DNA of 8,143 nucleotides from an uncultured bacterium (lineage in GTDB: Bacteria; Bacillota; Clostridia; Lachnospirales; Lachnospiraceae): the NCBI GenBank assembly GCA_937916345.1, contig CALFUE010000187.1, forward strand, positions 1 through 8,143, given 5' to 3'. This document shows positions 1-6,358 of this stretch, one piece after another (the first letter of the stretch is position 1; every line of letters starts with the position of its first letter). The notes under the pieces were generated by a model. It was not told the origin of the DNA, made no database searches, and saw nothing but the letters and a program-made list of their open reading frames with translations. A program made the translations under genes and the position numbers.

Positions 1-1
1 T

Positions 2-445
2 CCCAGGGTTTTGGAGTACAATGCCCGTTTCGGCGATCCTGAGGCGCAGGTTGTGCTTCCCAGAATGAAAAATGACATAATAGATGTGATGGAAGCATGT
101 ATAGACGGAAAACTTGCCGACATGGAGCTGGATTTCGGCAGCGACGCGGCTGTCTGTGTTGTTTTGGCATCAAAGGGATATCCTGTTTCCTACGAGAAGG
201 GATTTCCCATCAAAGGTCTGGAGAGCTTTGATGGAAAGAATGACTATTTCTGCTATCATGCGGGAACGGCCTTTGACAGCGAGGGAAATATAATAACGAA
301 CGGAGGCAGGGTGCTGGGTGTGACGGCACTTGGTGCATCCTTGAAAGAGGCCAGAAAAAAAGCATATGAAGCCACAGGCTGGATAGACTTTGAAAACAAA
401 TTTATGAGAAATGATATCGCTAAAGCGATCGAAGAAATCGGGTGA
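2..445 (+). CDS. purD: phosphoribosylamine-glycine ligase (GAR synthetase), C-terminal part
   Basis: PurD joins 5-phosphoribosylamine and glycine using ATP to make glycinamide ribonucleotide, the second step of de novo purine synthesis in the cytosol. Only the last 147 or so codons are present; the 5' end lies before the window. The first visible residues include EYNARFGDPEAQ, the family's highly conserved segment of the ATP-grasp active site (metal and phosphate binding). The rest matches the usual PurD end: a KGYP segment, a G-rich HAGT strand with the GGRVLGVTA motif, and a final amphipathic helix. The stop is TGA at 443-445. The gene converges on the minus-strand regulator with a single base between the stop codons, so its transcript must end inside that gene. 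No frame damage is visible. The family call is confident; the missing N-terminus cannot be assessed. Confidence 0.95.
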   Translation, partial: PRVLEYNARFGDPEAQVVLPRMKNDIIDVMEACIDGKLADMELDFGSDAAVCVVLASKGYPVSYEKGFPIKGLESFDGKNDYFCYHAGTAFDSEGNIITNGGRVLGVTALGASLKEARKKAYEATGWIDFENKFMRNDIAKAIEEIG

Positions 446-446
446 A

Positions 447-848
447 TCAGGGGTGCTCGGGATCGAAGTAATGAGCCAGCTCATTTTCTGTTGTCACATG
501 GCGCTTGATGGCTGAGAAGCTCTCGGCGCTCACTACATGCTCCATGCGGCAGGCGTCCTCCACGGCAGTGTGGGGGTCGACGCCCAGATAGACCAGCCAT
601 TGGGACAGAATGGTGTGACGCTCGTAGATCATTTCCGCCACTTCCTTCCCTTTGTCTGTCAGATATATGAAGCCTGCGTCGCTGACAGTGATCATTTCGG
701 CGTTTCGCAGGTTTTTCATTGCAACGCTGATGGAGGACTTCTTGAAGCCCAGCTCGTTTGCGATATCGATGGATCGAACGACCGGCATTCGTTTGCTTAA
801 TACAAGTATGGTTTCCAGGTAATTTTCGGCAGATTCGTTTGTTTTCAT
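447..848 (-). CDS. DtxR/MntR-family metal-dependent transcriptional repressor
   Basis: A 133-aa cytosolic metalloregulator of the DtxR/IdeR/MntR family, which binds Mn2+ or Fe2+ and then represses uptake genes. A winged-helix DNA-binding domain (about residues 1-65, with SIDIANELGF as the first helix-turn and KKSSISVAMKNL as the recognition helix) precedes a helical dimerisation/metal domain (66-125, with YERHTILSQWL and CRMEHVVS). There is no C-terminal SH3-like domain, so the layout is MntR-like. Aligned by eye to B. subtilis MntR with an offset of one, the ligand positions read D8 to N9, E11 to E12, H77 to H78, E99 to C100, E102 to E103 and H103 to H104. C100 is DtxR-like, and N9 is neither type. 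The start at 848 has AGGAG at 859-863 with 10-nt spacing. An in-frame ATG at 890 would add 14 residues but has no comparable ribosome binding site and reads through a hairpin. Target genes and the metal used cannot be told from sequence. Confidence 0.9.
   Translation of the reverse strand: MKTNESAENYLETILVLSKRMPVVRSIDIANELGFKKSSISVAMKNLRNAEMITVSDAGFIYLTDKGKEVAEMIYERHTILSQWLVYLGVDPHTAVEDACRMEHVVSAESFSAIKRHVTTENELAHYFDPEHP
471..487 (+). terminator. possible weak intrinsic terminator for purD, inside the regulator gene
   Basis: ATGAGC and GCTCAT form 6-base inverted arms around CA. As RNA this gives a 5-6 bp hairpin (AATGAG with CTCATT) followed by TTT, C, T, G, TT. It lies 26 nt after the purD stop. 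The stem is short and the T-run imperfect, so the call is tentative. It is offered because the convergent arrangement leaves no other place for purD transcription to end. The same bases encode the end of the opposite-strand regulator. Confidence 0.3.
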
Positions 849-866
849 ATAATGTGATCTCCTGTT

Positions 867-878
867 ACTGTTCACAGT
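867..878. repeat. 12-bp inverted repeat (ACTGT-TC-ACAGT) in the regulator leader
   Basis: Five-base arms ACTGT (867-871) and ACAGT (874-878) flank a two-base centre, 18 bp upstream of the regulator start codon and a few bases from its AGGAG site. The size and symmetry would suit a dimeric repressor, so an autoregulatory operator is possible. This is inference; the sequence does not match a DtxR or MntR box that I can recall. Confidence 0.4.
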
Positions 879-880
879 CG

Positions 881-904
881 AATCGCGCACTATGCCGCGC
901 GATT
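881..904. repeat. GC-rich inverted repeat, 8-bp arms
   Basis: AATCGCGC (881-888) and GCGCGATT (897-904) are perfect inverted arms around 8 bases, in otherwise AT-rich intergenic DNA. The repeat sits upstream of the minus-strand regulator start, where it would form a stable hairpin in that mRNA's 5' leader, and about 95 bp before the divergent lipoprotein gene. No T-run follows on either strand, so it does not look like an intrinsic terminator. An operator or a leader hairpin are the main options. Confidence 0.5.
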
Positions 905-959
905 GCGGCCAACCTTATTGTTTTATTAAAGTCTGTATACAATTTTACCATTTTTCAAA

Positions 960-965
960 TATAAT
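960..965 (+). promoter_or_regulatory. possible -10 element (TATAAT) of the lipoprotein gene
   Basis: A perfect TATAAT lies 34 bp before the lipoprotein start codon, in an AT-rich stretch that includes GTATAC at 935-940. No convincing -35 box is present at 16-18 bp spacing, so the promoter would be weak, extended by other contacts or activator-dependent. The opposing promoter of the regulator must lie in the same 151-bp region but cannot be fixed by eye. Confidence 0.35.
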
Positions 966-999
966 TTAAAGAAAATATTTTTCCGGAGGAATGATTTTT

Positions 1000-2010
1000 A
1001 TGAAGTTGAAAAGGATAGCAGGTTGCGTGTTGACTGCTGCGCTGGTTTTAAGCGGGTGTGGCGAGCGGGAGATCTCTTCTTATGTAAAGCTGGGGAGTAT
1101 TGAAAACCTGGATCCGGAATATGCTCCCATAGAGGTGGGAGACGAGGATATCGACAGCGCCATAAATGATGATCTGTCAAATAATGCAGATTACGCCGAG
1201 ACGGATGAGCCGGCGGAGTGGGGCGACTATGTACAGATTTACATAACGGCAAAGACCGGGGATGAGATTCTTTATGATTACACGGGGGAAGATTTCTATG
1301 ACATGCTCATAGGAGACGGCGACTGGGGAAATGAGTTCGATGATTATCTGGTTGGAAAGAAGAAGGGTGATGCGGGTTCTGTTACCGTCACCTACGAGGA
1401 TAGTTTTGAGGATATGCAGCTGGCGGGGTACACAGTGGATCTTGATTATGAGATAATCGAGGTCGACCATGTGACAGAGCCTGCCCTTGACGACGCATTC
1501 ATAAAGGAGATGGGCTGCTCATCACTGGAGGAATACCGCGAGGTAAAGAGAGAGGAGCTGCAGGAGGAGGCCGAGATCTCGAATAACGACGCTTACCAGG
1601 CGGCTCTTCTTGAGGCGCTGGTCAACAGATCGGAGTTTGAGGCTTACCCTGCCTCATTAAAGGAGGAGGCTACCGCAGCCATAGAGGACGAATATCAGGG
1701 TTTTGCGGATATGTTCGGCATGGAGCTTGAAGATGCCTACAATACTTTTGGTATCACAAGTGAGGTGCTTGAGGAGGAGATAGATTATTACGCGAAGCAG
1801 AGGATCGTCTTTGCGGCCGTAATAAAGGAATACGGTATTTCCATAAGTGATGAGGAATATGAAAAGATGCTCTCACAGTTCGCGGCGGATGAGGATTATG
1901 ACTCCGTCGAAGAGGTTTTGGATGAGTATGAGGAATCAGAGCTCAGGGAATATTTTGAGACACTGAAGGTCTATGAGCTGCTTGAAGAAAAAAATCCCAG
2001 GGAGAAGTAG
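1000..2010 (+). CDS. trigger-factor-like peptidyl-prolyl isomerase/chaperone lipoprotein
   Basis: A 336-aa exported protein. GGAGGA at 985-990 sits 9 nt before the ATG at 1000; the ATG at 991 directly abuts it and is not used. Residues 1-19 form a lipoprotein signal peptide (KLKR, hydrophobic core, then LSGC with the lipidated Cys at 20). After a short spacer, about residues 55-155 resemble the FKBP-type isomerase domain of trigger factor (EVGDEDIDSAI, GDYVQIYITAK, and an edge strand YTVDLDYEIIEV). About residues 160-330 are helical and resemble the trigger-factor C-terminal chaperone domain (DDAFIKEMGCSSLEEYREVK, then long helices). The ribosome-binding N-terminal domain of cytosolic trigger factor is absent, as expected outside the membrane. 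The protein is very acidic, with many Asp/Glu runs in the C-terminal third. Likely role: folding of secreted proteins at the membrane surface. The family call is from pattern, not alignment; a SurA/PrsA-like role is the alternative. Confidence 0.75.
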   Translation: MKLKRIAGCVLTAALVLSGCGEREISSYVKLGSIENLDPEYAPIEVGDEDIDSAINDDLSNNADYAETDEPAEWGDYVQIYITAKTGDEILYDYTGEDFYDMLIGDGDWGNEFDDYLVGKKKGDAGSVTVTYEDSFEDMQLAGYTVDLDYEIIEVDHVTEPALDDAFIKEMGCSSLEEYREVKREELQEEAEISNNDAYQAALLEALVNRSEFEAYPASLKEEATAAIEDEYQGFADMFGMELEDAYNTFGITSEVLEEEIDYYAKQRIVFAAVIKEYGISISDEEYEKMLSQFAADEDYDSVEEVLDEYEESELREYFETLKVYELLEEKNPREK

Positions 2011-2015
2011 TGCAC

Positions 2016-2044
2016 TTGTTTTTTCAGGTTCATCGGTGTAAAAT
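2016..2044 (+). promoter_or_regulatory. candidate promoter of the pta-exchanger-proA-apbE run
   Basis: TTGTTT (2016-2021) and TAAAAT (2039-2044) are separated by 17 bp, giving a predicted start near 2051 and a leader of about 50 nt before pta. The -10 matches consensus at 5 of 6 bases and the -35 at only 3 of 6, so this is plausible but unproven. No terminator is visible between the upstream lipoprotein gene (stop at 2010) and pta, so read-through is also possible. Confidence 0.35.
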
Positions 2045-2060
2045 CATTTTTATCTGATTT
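2041..2060. repeat. inverted repeat AAATCA-8-TGATTT overlapping the candidate pta -10
   Basis: AAATCA (2041-2046) and TGATTT (2055-2060) are perfect 6-base arms around 8 T-rich bases. They begin inside the candidate -10 hexamer and span the predicted transcription start, which is where a repressor would bind. The region is AT-rich, so a chance occurrence is quite possible. Confidence 0.3.
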
Positions 2061-2100
2061 GCGCGGATATGATCATTTATTATAGAGGAGGCGGAGAAAT

Positions 2101-3087
2101 ATGTTCGGGTTTGGACAGTTGATTGAAGTATTAAAGAAAAATCCTAAAAAGATAGTATTTCCGGAGGGAGAAGACCCCAGGATCCTGGAGGCGGCATCCC
2201 GTCTTTTGGCAGGAACCTTTCTCAGCCCCATACTGGTAGGGGACGAGGATGAGATTCACAAGGCGGCTGAGGATGCAGGCTTTAATATTCGCGGAGCGGA
2301 GATCCTCAATCCCAAAAACTTTGACAGGTTTGACGAGATGGTGGATATGTTCTGCGAACTCAGAAAGAGCAAGGGCGTGACGCCCGATCAGGCCAGAGGC
2401 ATTCTTTCTGCAACGAATTATTTCGGAACGATGCTGGTAAAGATGGGGCTTGCCGATGCTCTTCTCGGAGGAGCCACATATTCCACTGCAGATACGGTAA
2501 GACCTGCGCTGCAGCTCATCAAGACAAAGCCGGGAAATACCATCGTATCATCCTGCTTTATATTAGTTCGCGCGGCAGCTACCGGAAATAACGAGGTTTT
2601 CGCCATGGGCGACTGCGCGATAAACATCCATCCCACGGAGGATGAGCTGGTGGAGATCGCCGGAGAGACAGCGGCCTGCGCGAGGATATTCGGAGTAGAT
2701 CCAAAGGTCGCATTCCTCAGCTACTCTACCTATGGCTCCGGAAAGGGCGAGGATGTGGACAAGATGCGTAATGCCGTAAAGAAGGCAAAGGAGAAATATC
2801 CCGACATCCCCATAGAGGGTGAGATGCAGTTCGACGCGGCGGTTTCACCTCGCGTTGCCCGCACGAAGTGTCCTGATGTATCGGAAGTGGCAGGCTATGC
2901 GAATACATTTATCTTCCCGGATATAAACGCAGGAAACATCGGTTACAAGATAGCGCAGAGACTTGGAAACTTCGAGGCTTACGGACCGATACTCCTTGGA
3001 TTAAATGCTCCGATCAATGATCTGTCAAGAGGCTGCAACGCCTCAGAGGTCTATTCTATGGCAATAGTTACTGCAGCGCTCGCATAA
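2101..3087 (+). CDS. pta: phosphate acetyltransferase (phosphotransacetylase)
   Basis: Converts acetyl-CoA and phosphate to acetyl phosphate and CoA, in the cytosol. With acetate kinase this is the main ATP-yielding acetate route of fermenting Clostridia. The 328 residues match the short single-domain class (the archaeal and Gram-positive enzymes are about 330 aa) and not the long E. coli form. Recognisable segments are KIVFPEGEDPRILEAA at the N-terminus, GLADALLGGATYSTADTVRPALQ (about 111-133), the GEMQFDAAV strand (about 239-247) and NDLSRGC near the end. Ser309 and Arg310 of that motif fall at the same numbers as the catalytic Ser/Arg described for the Methanosarcina thermophila enzyme. 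GAGGAGG at 2085-2091 lies 9 nt before the ATG. The usual partner ackA is not next to it; a cation exchanger follows after 16 nt. Confidence 0.96.
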   Translation: MFGFGQLIEVLKKNPKKIVFPEGEDPRILEAASRLLAGTFLSPILVGDEDEIHKAAEDAGFNIRGAEILNPKNFDRFDEMVDMFCELRKSKGVTPDQARGILSATNYFGTMLVKMGLADALLGGATYSTADTVRPALQLIKTKPGNTIVSSCFILVRAAATGNNEVFAMGDCAINIHPTEDELVEIAGETAACARIFGVDPKVAFLSYSTYGSGKGEDVDKMRNAVKKAKEKYPDIPIEGEMQFDAAVSPRVARTKCPDVSEVAGYANTFIFPDINAGNIGYKIAQRLGNFEAYGPILLGLNAPINDLSRGCNASEVYSMAIVTAALA

Positions 3088-3103
3088 GGGACATTCTAAA
3101 AAA

Positions 3104-4087
3104 ATGGAAGCTTTTATCAACGAGACATCAATTATTTTAGTTCTGCTTCTTCTTATTGCGGGTATAGTGTTCCTGATAAAAGGAGCAGACGTTTTTGTGG
3201 AGGGAAGCTCAGGCATCGCCAGGATGTTTAATGTGCCGTCACTGATAATCGGAATGACGGTGGTTTCCATAGGAACTTCTCTGCCGGAATTTTCTGTGTC
3301 CCTCATCGCCTCCATCAGCGGGAAAAACGAGCTGGCAATCTCAAATGTCACAGGTTCAGACATCTTTAATATACTGGTTGTCTTAGGAGCCTGCGCTTTG
3401 ATCTCCCCCGTCCATGTGGAGAATAATACCGTAAAGAGGGACATACCTTTTCTTTTGATAGCGTCAATTGTTCTGGTTTCCCCTTTTTTTATCGAGCTGA
3501 TCACGCGCTCCGGAAATATGGAGGTAAACCGTGTGGTCGGTGCCATACTTGCGGCAATGTTTATTTATTACATGGTAAGCATGGTGCTCCGCGGGAAAAA
3601 AGGTGGCGATGAAGACGCTGAAAATGAGAATGGGAAGGAAAGCTCTCTCATAAAGAGCATTCTTTTTATAGTACTGGGGGCTGCCGGAGTGATAATAGGC
3701 GGTGATGTGACGGTGGACTGCGCCAGTCGAATCGCTACTGATCTGGGCATGAGTCAGACTCTGGTGGGACTCACCATCGTGTCAGTCGGCACCTCGCTGC
3801 CTGAGCTGGTGACATCCATAGTCGCCATTAAAAAGGGAGAGCTGGGGATGGCTCTGGGAAACAGCATAGGCTCGTGTATCTTCAACATCCTGATGATTGC
3901 GGGTTTTGCCTCCCTTATCAGCCCCATTACGCTTACCATGGACAATGTGCTGGATCTGTTTATCATGATAGGCACATTCCTGATTGCCTGGGTGTTTGCA
4001 GTCACACGAAAGACCATAAGCCGCATGGAGGGATCGGTTCTGCTGTTTTTGTACGCTGTTTATCTGGTTTATATCATTATCAGATGA
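3104..4087 (+). CDS. CaCA-family cation/Ca2+ exchanger (YrbG-like inner-membrane antiporter)
   Basis: A 327-aa polytopic membrane protein with two alpha-repeats in opposite halves, the mark of the Ca2+:cation antiporter superfamily, which usually exports Ca2+ in exchange for Na+ or H+. Repeat 1 holds GTSLPE (Glu62) and GSDIFN (Asn89). Repeat 2 holds GTSLPE (Glu234) and GSCIFN (Asn261). The two Glu residues match the Ca2+-binding pair known from the archaeal exchanger NCX_Mj. Asn occupies both of the later positions, where NCX_Mj has Asn and Asp, so the transported ion could differ. About ten hydrophobic segments are visible, with a charged cytosolic loop (about residues 163-184, rich in Lys, Asp and Glu) between the halves, as expected for the family. 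The ribosome binding site is weak (AAGGG at 3086-3090, 13 nt before the ATG) and overlaps the pta stop codon, suggesting translation coupled to pta. The ion specificity is not readable from sequence. Confidence 0.9.
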   Translation: MEAFINETSIILVLLLLIAGIVFLIKGADVFVEGSSGIARMFNVPSLIIGMTVVSIGTSLPEFSVSLIASISGKNELAISNVTGSDIFNILVVLGACALISPVHVENNTVKRDIPFLLIASIVLVSPFFIELITRSGNMEVNRVVGAILAAMFIYYMVSMVLRGKKGGDEDAENENGKESSLIKSILFIVLGAAGVIIGGDVTVDCASRIATDLGMSQTLVGLTIVSVGTSLPELVTSIVAIKKGELGMALGNSIGSCIFNILMIAGFASLISPITLTMDNVLDLFIMIGTFLIAWVFAVTRKTISRMEGSVLLFLYAVYLVYIIIR

Positions 4088-4107
4088 GAATTTAAGAGGT
4101 ATTTTTT

Positions 4108-5337
4108 ATGATGACAAGAGAGATATTGGAGAGAGCAAAGGCTGCATCCACAGATATAGGGCTGGCCGACACAGGACTTAAAAACAGGGTGCTGGAGGCC
4201 ATGGCTCGTATTCTTGTGGAAGACACACAAGAGATACTGGCTGCAAACAGGGAGGACATAGAAGCTGCGAAAGGCAGCATCTCTGAGGTTATGTTGGATC
4301 GGCTTTCCCTCTCACCCGAGAGGATCGGAGGAATGGCGGCAGGAATTCTGGAGATGGTGATTTTGCCGGATCCCGTTGGGGAGATATTATCCGAGACAGA
4401 AAGAGACAATGGTCTTTTGATCACAAAAATTTCCGTACCTCTGGGAGTTGTCGCCATAATCTATGAGAGCAGACCCAATGTCACCAGTGACGCGGCGGCT
4501 CTGTGCATAAAGAGCGGAAACTCCTGTGTTCTGCGAAGCGGTAAGGAGGCTCACAGGAGCAGCGCAGCTGTGGTTGCCTCCTTAAAGAAGGCGCTTAAAG
4601 CCTGCGGCGTCAATGAAGACGCGGTGATGCTGGTGGAGGACACCTCCAGAGACAGCGCCACTGAGATCATGAAGGCAGTGGGATTGGTGGATCTTTTGAT
4701 TCCAAGAGGCGGAAAAGGTCTTATAGAGAGCTGCGTGAGAAATGCCATAGTTCCCTGTATACATACGGGAGACGGAATATGCCATGTGTATGTGGACAGA
4801 TCTGCGGATCTTACCATGGCTGCTAAGATCGTTTGCAATGCAAAAACTAGCCGGCCCTCCGTGTGCAACGCCATAGAGACCACTCTGGTGCACAGGGATA
4901 TTGCGGATAAATTTCTCCCCATATTAAAGGAGACAATACCTCAGGTCACAATGTACTTAGACGAACGTGCGGGAAAGTTGATCGACGGTGAGACTGCGGA
5001 TGAGGCGAGCTTTGATACGGAATATCTGGACTACAAGATGTCTGTGGGCATCGTGGATTCCCTGGAGGATGCCATCGCTCATATCGCGAAGCACTCGACT
5101 CATCATTCCGACGCCATCGTCACAGAAGACAGCGAGGCCGCAAGGAAATTTACCATGATGGTGGATTCCGCAGCCGTATATGTCAACGCTTCCACCAGAT
5201 TTACGGACGGAGGCGAATTTGGGCTGGGCTGCGAGATGGGTATCTCCACCCAAAAGCTCCACGCCAGGGGTCCCATGGGGCTTCGGGAGCTCACTACCTA
5301 CAAATATGTGGTAAAAGGAAATGGACAGATCAGATAA
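4108..5337 (+). CDS. proA: glutamate-5-semialdehyde dehydrogenase (gamma-glutamyl phosphate reductase)
   Basis: ProA reduces gamma-glutamyl phosphate to glutamate-5-semialdehyde with NADPH, the second step of proline synthesis, in the cytosol. The 409 residues are near the family norm (about 415). Clear signatures are VPLGVVAIIYESRPNVTSDAA (about 110-130), the GNSCVLRSGKEA nucleotide-fold loop (about 136-147), LLIPRGGKGLI, and RPSVCNAIETTLVH, which carries the catalytic Cys253. Near the C-terminus are SAAVYVNASTRFTDGGEFGLG and a conserved ending, HARGPMGLRELTTYKYVVKGNGQIR. Two ATG codons in tandem (4108 and 4111) could start it; AGAGG at 4095-4099 is 8 nt from the first, which is preferred. 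It follows the exchanger by 20 nt and overlaps apbE by 17 nt, so it is probably cotranscribed with both. The usual partner proB (glutamate 5-kinase) is not adjacent. Confidence 0.97.
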   Translation: MMTREILERAKAASTDIGLADTGLKNRVLEAMARILVEDTQEILAANREDIEAAKGSISEVMLDRLSLSPERIGGMAAGILEMVILPDPVGEILSETERDNGLLITKISVPLGVVAIIYESRPNVTSDAAALCIKSGNSCVLRSGKEAHRSSAAVVASLKKALKACGVNEDAVMLVEDTSRDSATEIMKAVGLVDLLIPRGGKGLIESCVRNAIVPCIHTGDGICHVYVDRSADLTMAAKIVCNAKTSRPSVCNAIETTLVHRDIADKFLPILKETIPQVTMYLDERAGKLIDGETADEASFDTEYLDYKMSVGIVDSLEDAIAHIAKHSTHHSDAIVTEDSEAARKFTMMVDSAAVYVNASTRFTDGGEFGLGCEMGISTQKLHARGPMGLRELTTYKYVVKGNGQIR

Positions 5338-6358
5338 TAATACTTTATTGATTCGATTGATAGGGGCCGCGGTCTGTACCGCGGCTCTGATTGCGTTGTT
5401 CATTTTTTCCGTGAATAACAGATCGAAGGATACTGCCTTTAGCCGGAATATCTTTGCCATGGATACCATAATGGAACTGGCTGTCTACGGTGTGGATGCC
5501 GACACGGCGACGATTGCCCTGGATGAAGCCGAATCACTGATCAATGAGTTGGATCACGAGTTGTCCGCCCACGATAAAGAGAGCAGCATATATAAATTGA
5601 ACGAAGCCGGAGAAGGAATACTGAGCGGTTATGCCAGGGAATGCTTTATGCTCGCCTACAGCTATTCGGCTGACGAGGAGCTTCCATTCAACATGCTGAT
5701 CCTTCCGCTGATGGAAATCTGGGGCTTCGGTGATGACAGTAATGAATTCATAAAAGACAGGGTGATTCCTGTCCCGACAGAGGATGAGATAGAGGCAGCT
5801 CTCGCTTATGAAGATATAGATGATATAGAGCTATCGGATGAGGAGGGAGACTCTCTTTATGTCAGATTTAAGAAAGAAGGCATGGCGGTTGACCTTGGCG
5901 GTATCGCAAAGGGTTACGCCTCCTCCCTGGTGATGGATCTGTTCAGGGAGCATGGCATAAAAAGCGCCCTCATAAACCTTGGGGGAAATGTGGTGACACT
6001 GGGCTCAAAGACTGACGGCACGCCATTTAGAGTAGGGATACGGGATCCCGAAGGAGGATATTTTGATGTGGTATGTGTCAGCGATATGGCAGTTGTCACC
6101 TCAGGAGGTTATGAGCGTTATGTCACCGGAGAGGACGGAAAAGTTTACCATCACATCATTGATCCGCTCACCGGGCGCCCCGCGGAGAGTGGATTGATTT
6201 CAGCAACTGCAGTCTGTACGGATCCGACTCTTGCCGATGTGCTGTCCACATCCCTGTTTATCATGGGGAGAGAGGGCGCGGAAAAATATGCTTCGCAGCA
6301 TATTGGGGAGCTTGAGATTCTATTGCTCTGTGATGATGGAGAAAGCTTGCATTTATAA
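5321..6358 (+). CDS. apbE: FAD:protein FMN transferase, membrane-anchored
   Basis: ApbE moves FMN from FAD onto Thr or Ser of target proteins outside the membrane (such as RnfG/NqrC-type and other FMN-binding-domain proteins), using Mg2+. The 345 residues start with a short polar tail and one hydrophobic segment (about 9-30), with no proper lipobox after it, so the protein is probably tethered by an N-terminal membrane helix. Family marks in order: MDTIMELAVYG (about 47-57), VDLGGIAKGYA (about 190-200), LINLGGNVVTLG, VVTSGGYERY, HHIIDPLTG (His277/278 to Gly), and TLADVLSTSLFIMG with Asp306 and Thr310. That Asp-x3-Thr spacing fits the Mg2+ ligands known in the family. The ATG overlaps proA by 17 nt; the nearest ribosome binding site (AAAAGGAA) is only 2-3 nt away, so initiation probably depends on translation of proA. 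The stop codon lies within the next promoter. The flavinylated target is not in the window. Confidence 0.94.
   Translation: MDRSDNNTLLIRLIGAAVCTAALIALFIFSVNNRSKDTAFSRNIFAMDTIMELAVYGVDADTATIALDEAESLINELDHELSAHDKESSIYKLNEAGEGILSGYARECFMLAYSYSADEELPFNMLILPLMEIWGFGDDSNEFIKDRVIPVPTEDEIEAALAYEDIDDIELSDEEGDSLYVRFKKEGMAVDLGGIAKGYASSLVMDLFREHGIKSALINLGGNVVTLGSKTDGTPFRVGIRDPEGGYFDVVCVSDMAVVTSGGYERYVTGEDGKVYHHIIDPLTGRPAESGLISATAVCTDPTLADVLSTSLFIMGREGAEKYASQHIGELEILLLCDDGESLHL

Noticed and set aside
416..429. ATCGC-TAAA-GCGAT hairpin as terminator for the minus-strand regulator
   Set aside because: The stem is only 5 bp and no T-run follows it on the minus strand; it lies in well-conserved purD coding sequence.
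849..890. Longer N-terminus for the metalloregulator (ATG at 890)
   Set aside because: It has no good ribosome binding site and reads through a GC-rich hairpin; the ATG at 848 has AGGAG at 10 nt and gives the usual family N-terminus.
991..999. Lipoprotein start at the ATG at 991
   Set aside because: The GGAGGA ribosome binding site directly abuts this ATG, leaving no spacer; the ATG at 1000 has 9-nt spacing and a standard KLKR signal peptide start.
5321..5420. ApbE as a lipoprotein (GAAVC near residue 19)
   Set aside because: The Cys is in the middle of the hydrophobic segment and is followed by more hydrophobic residues, so it is not a lipobox; a membrane helix anchor fits better.
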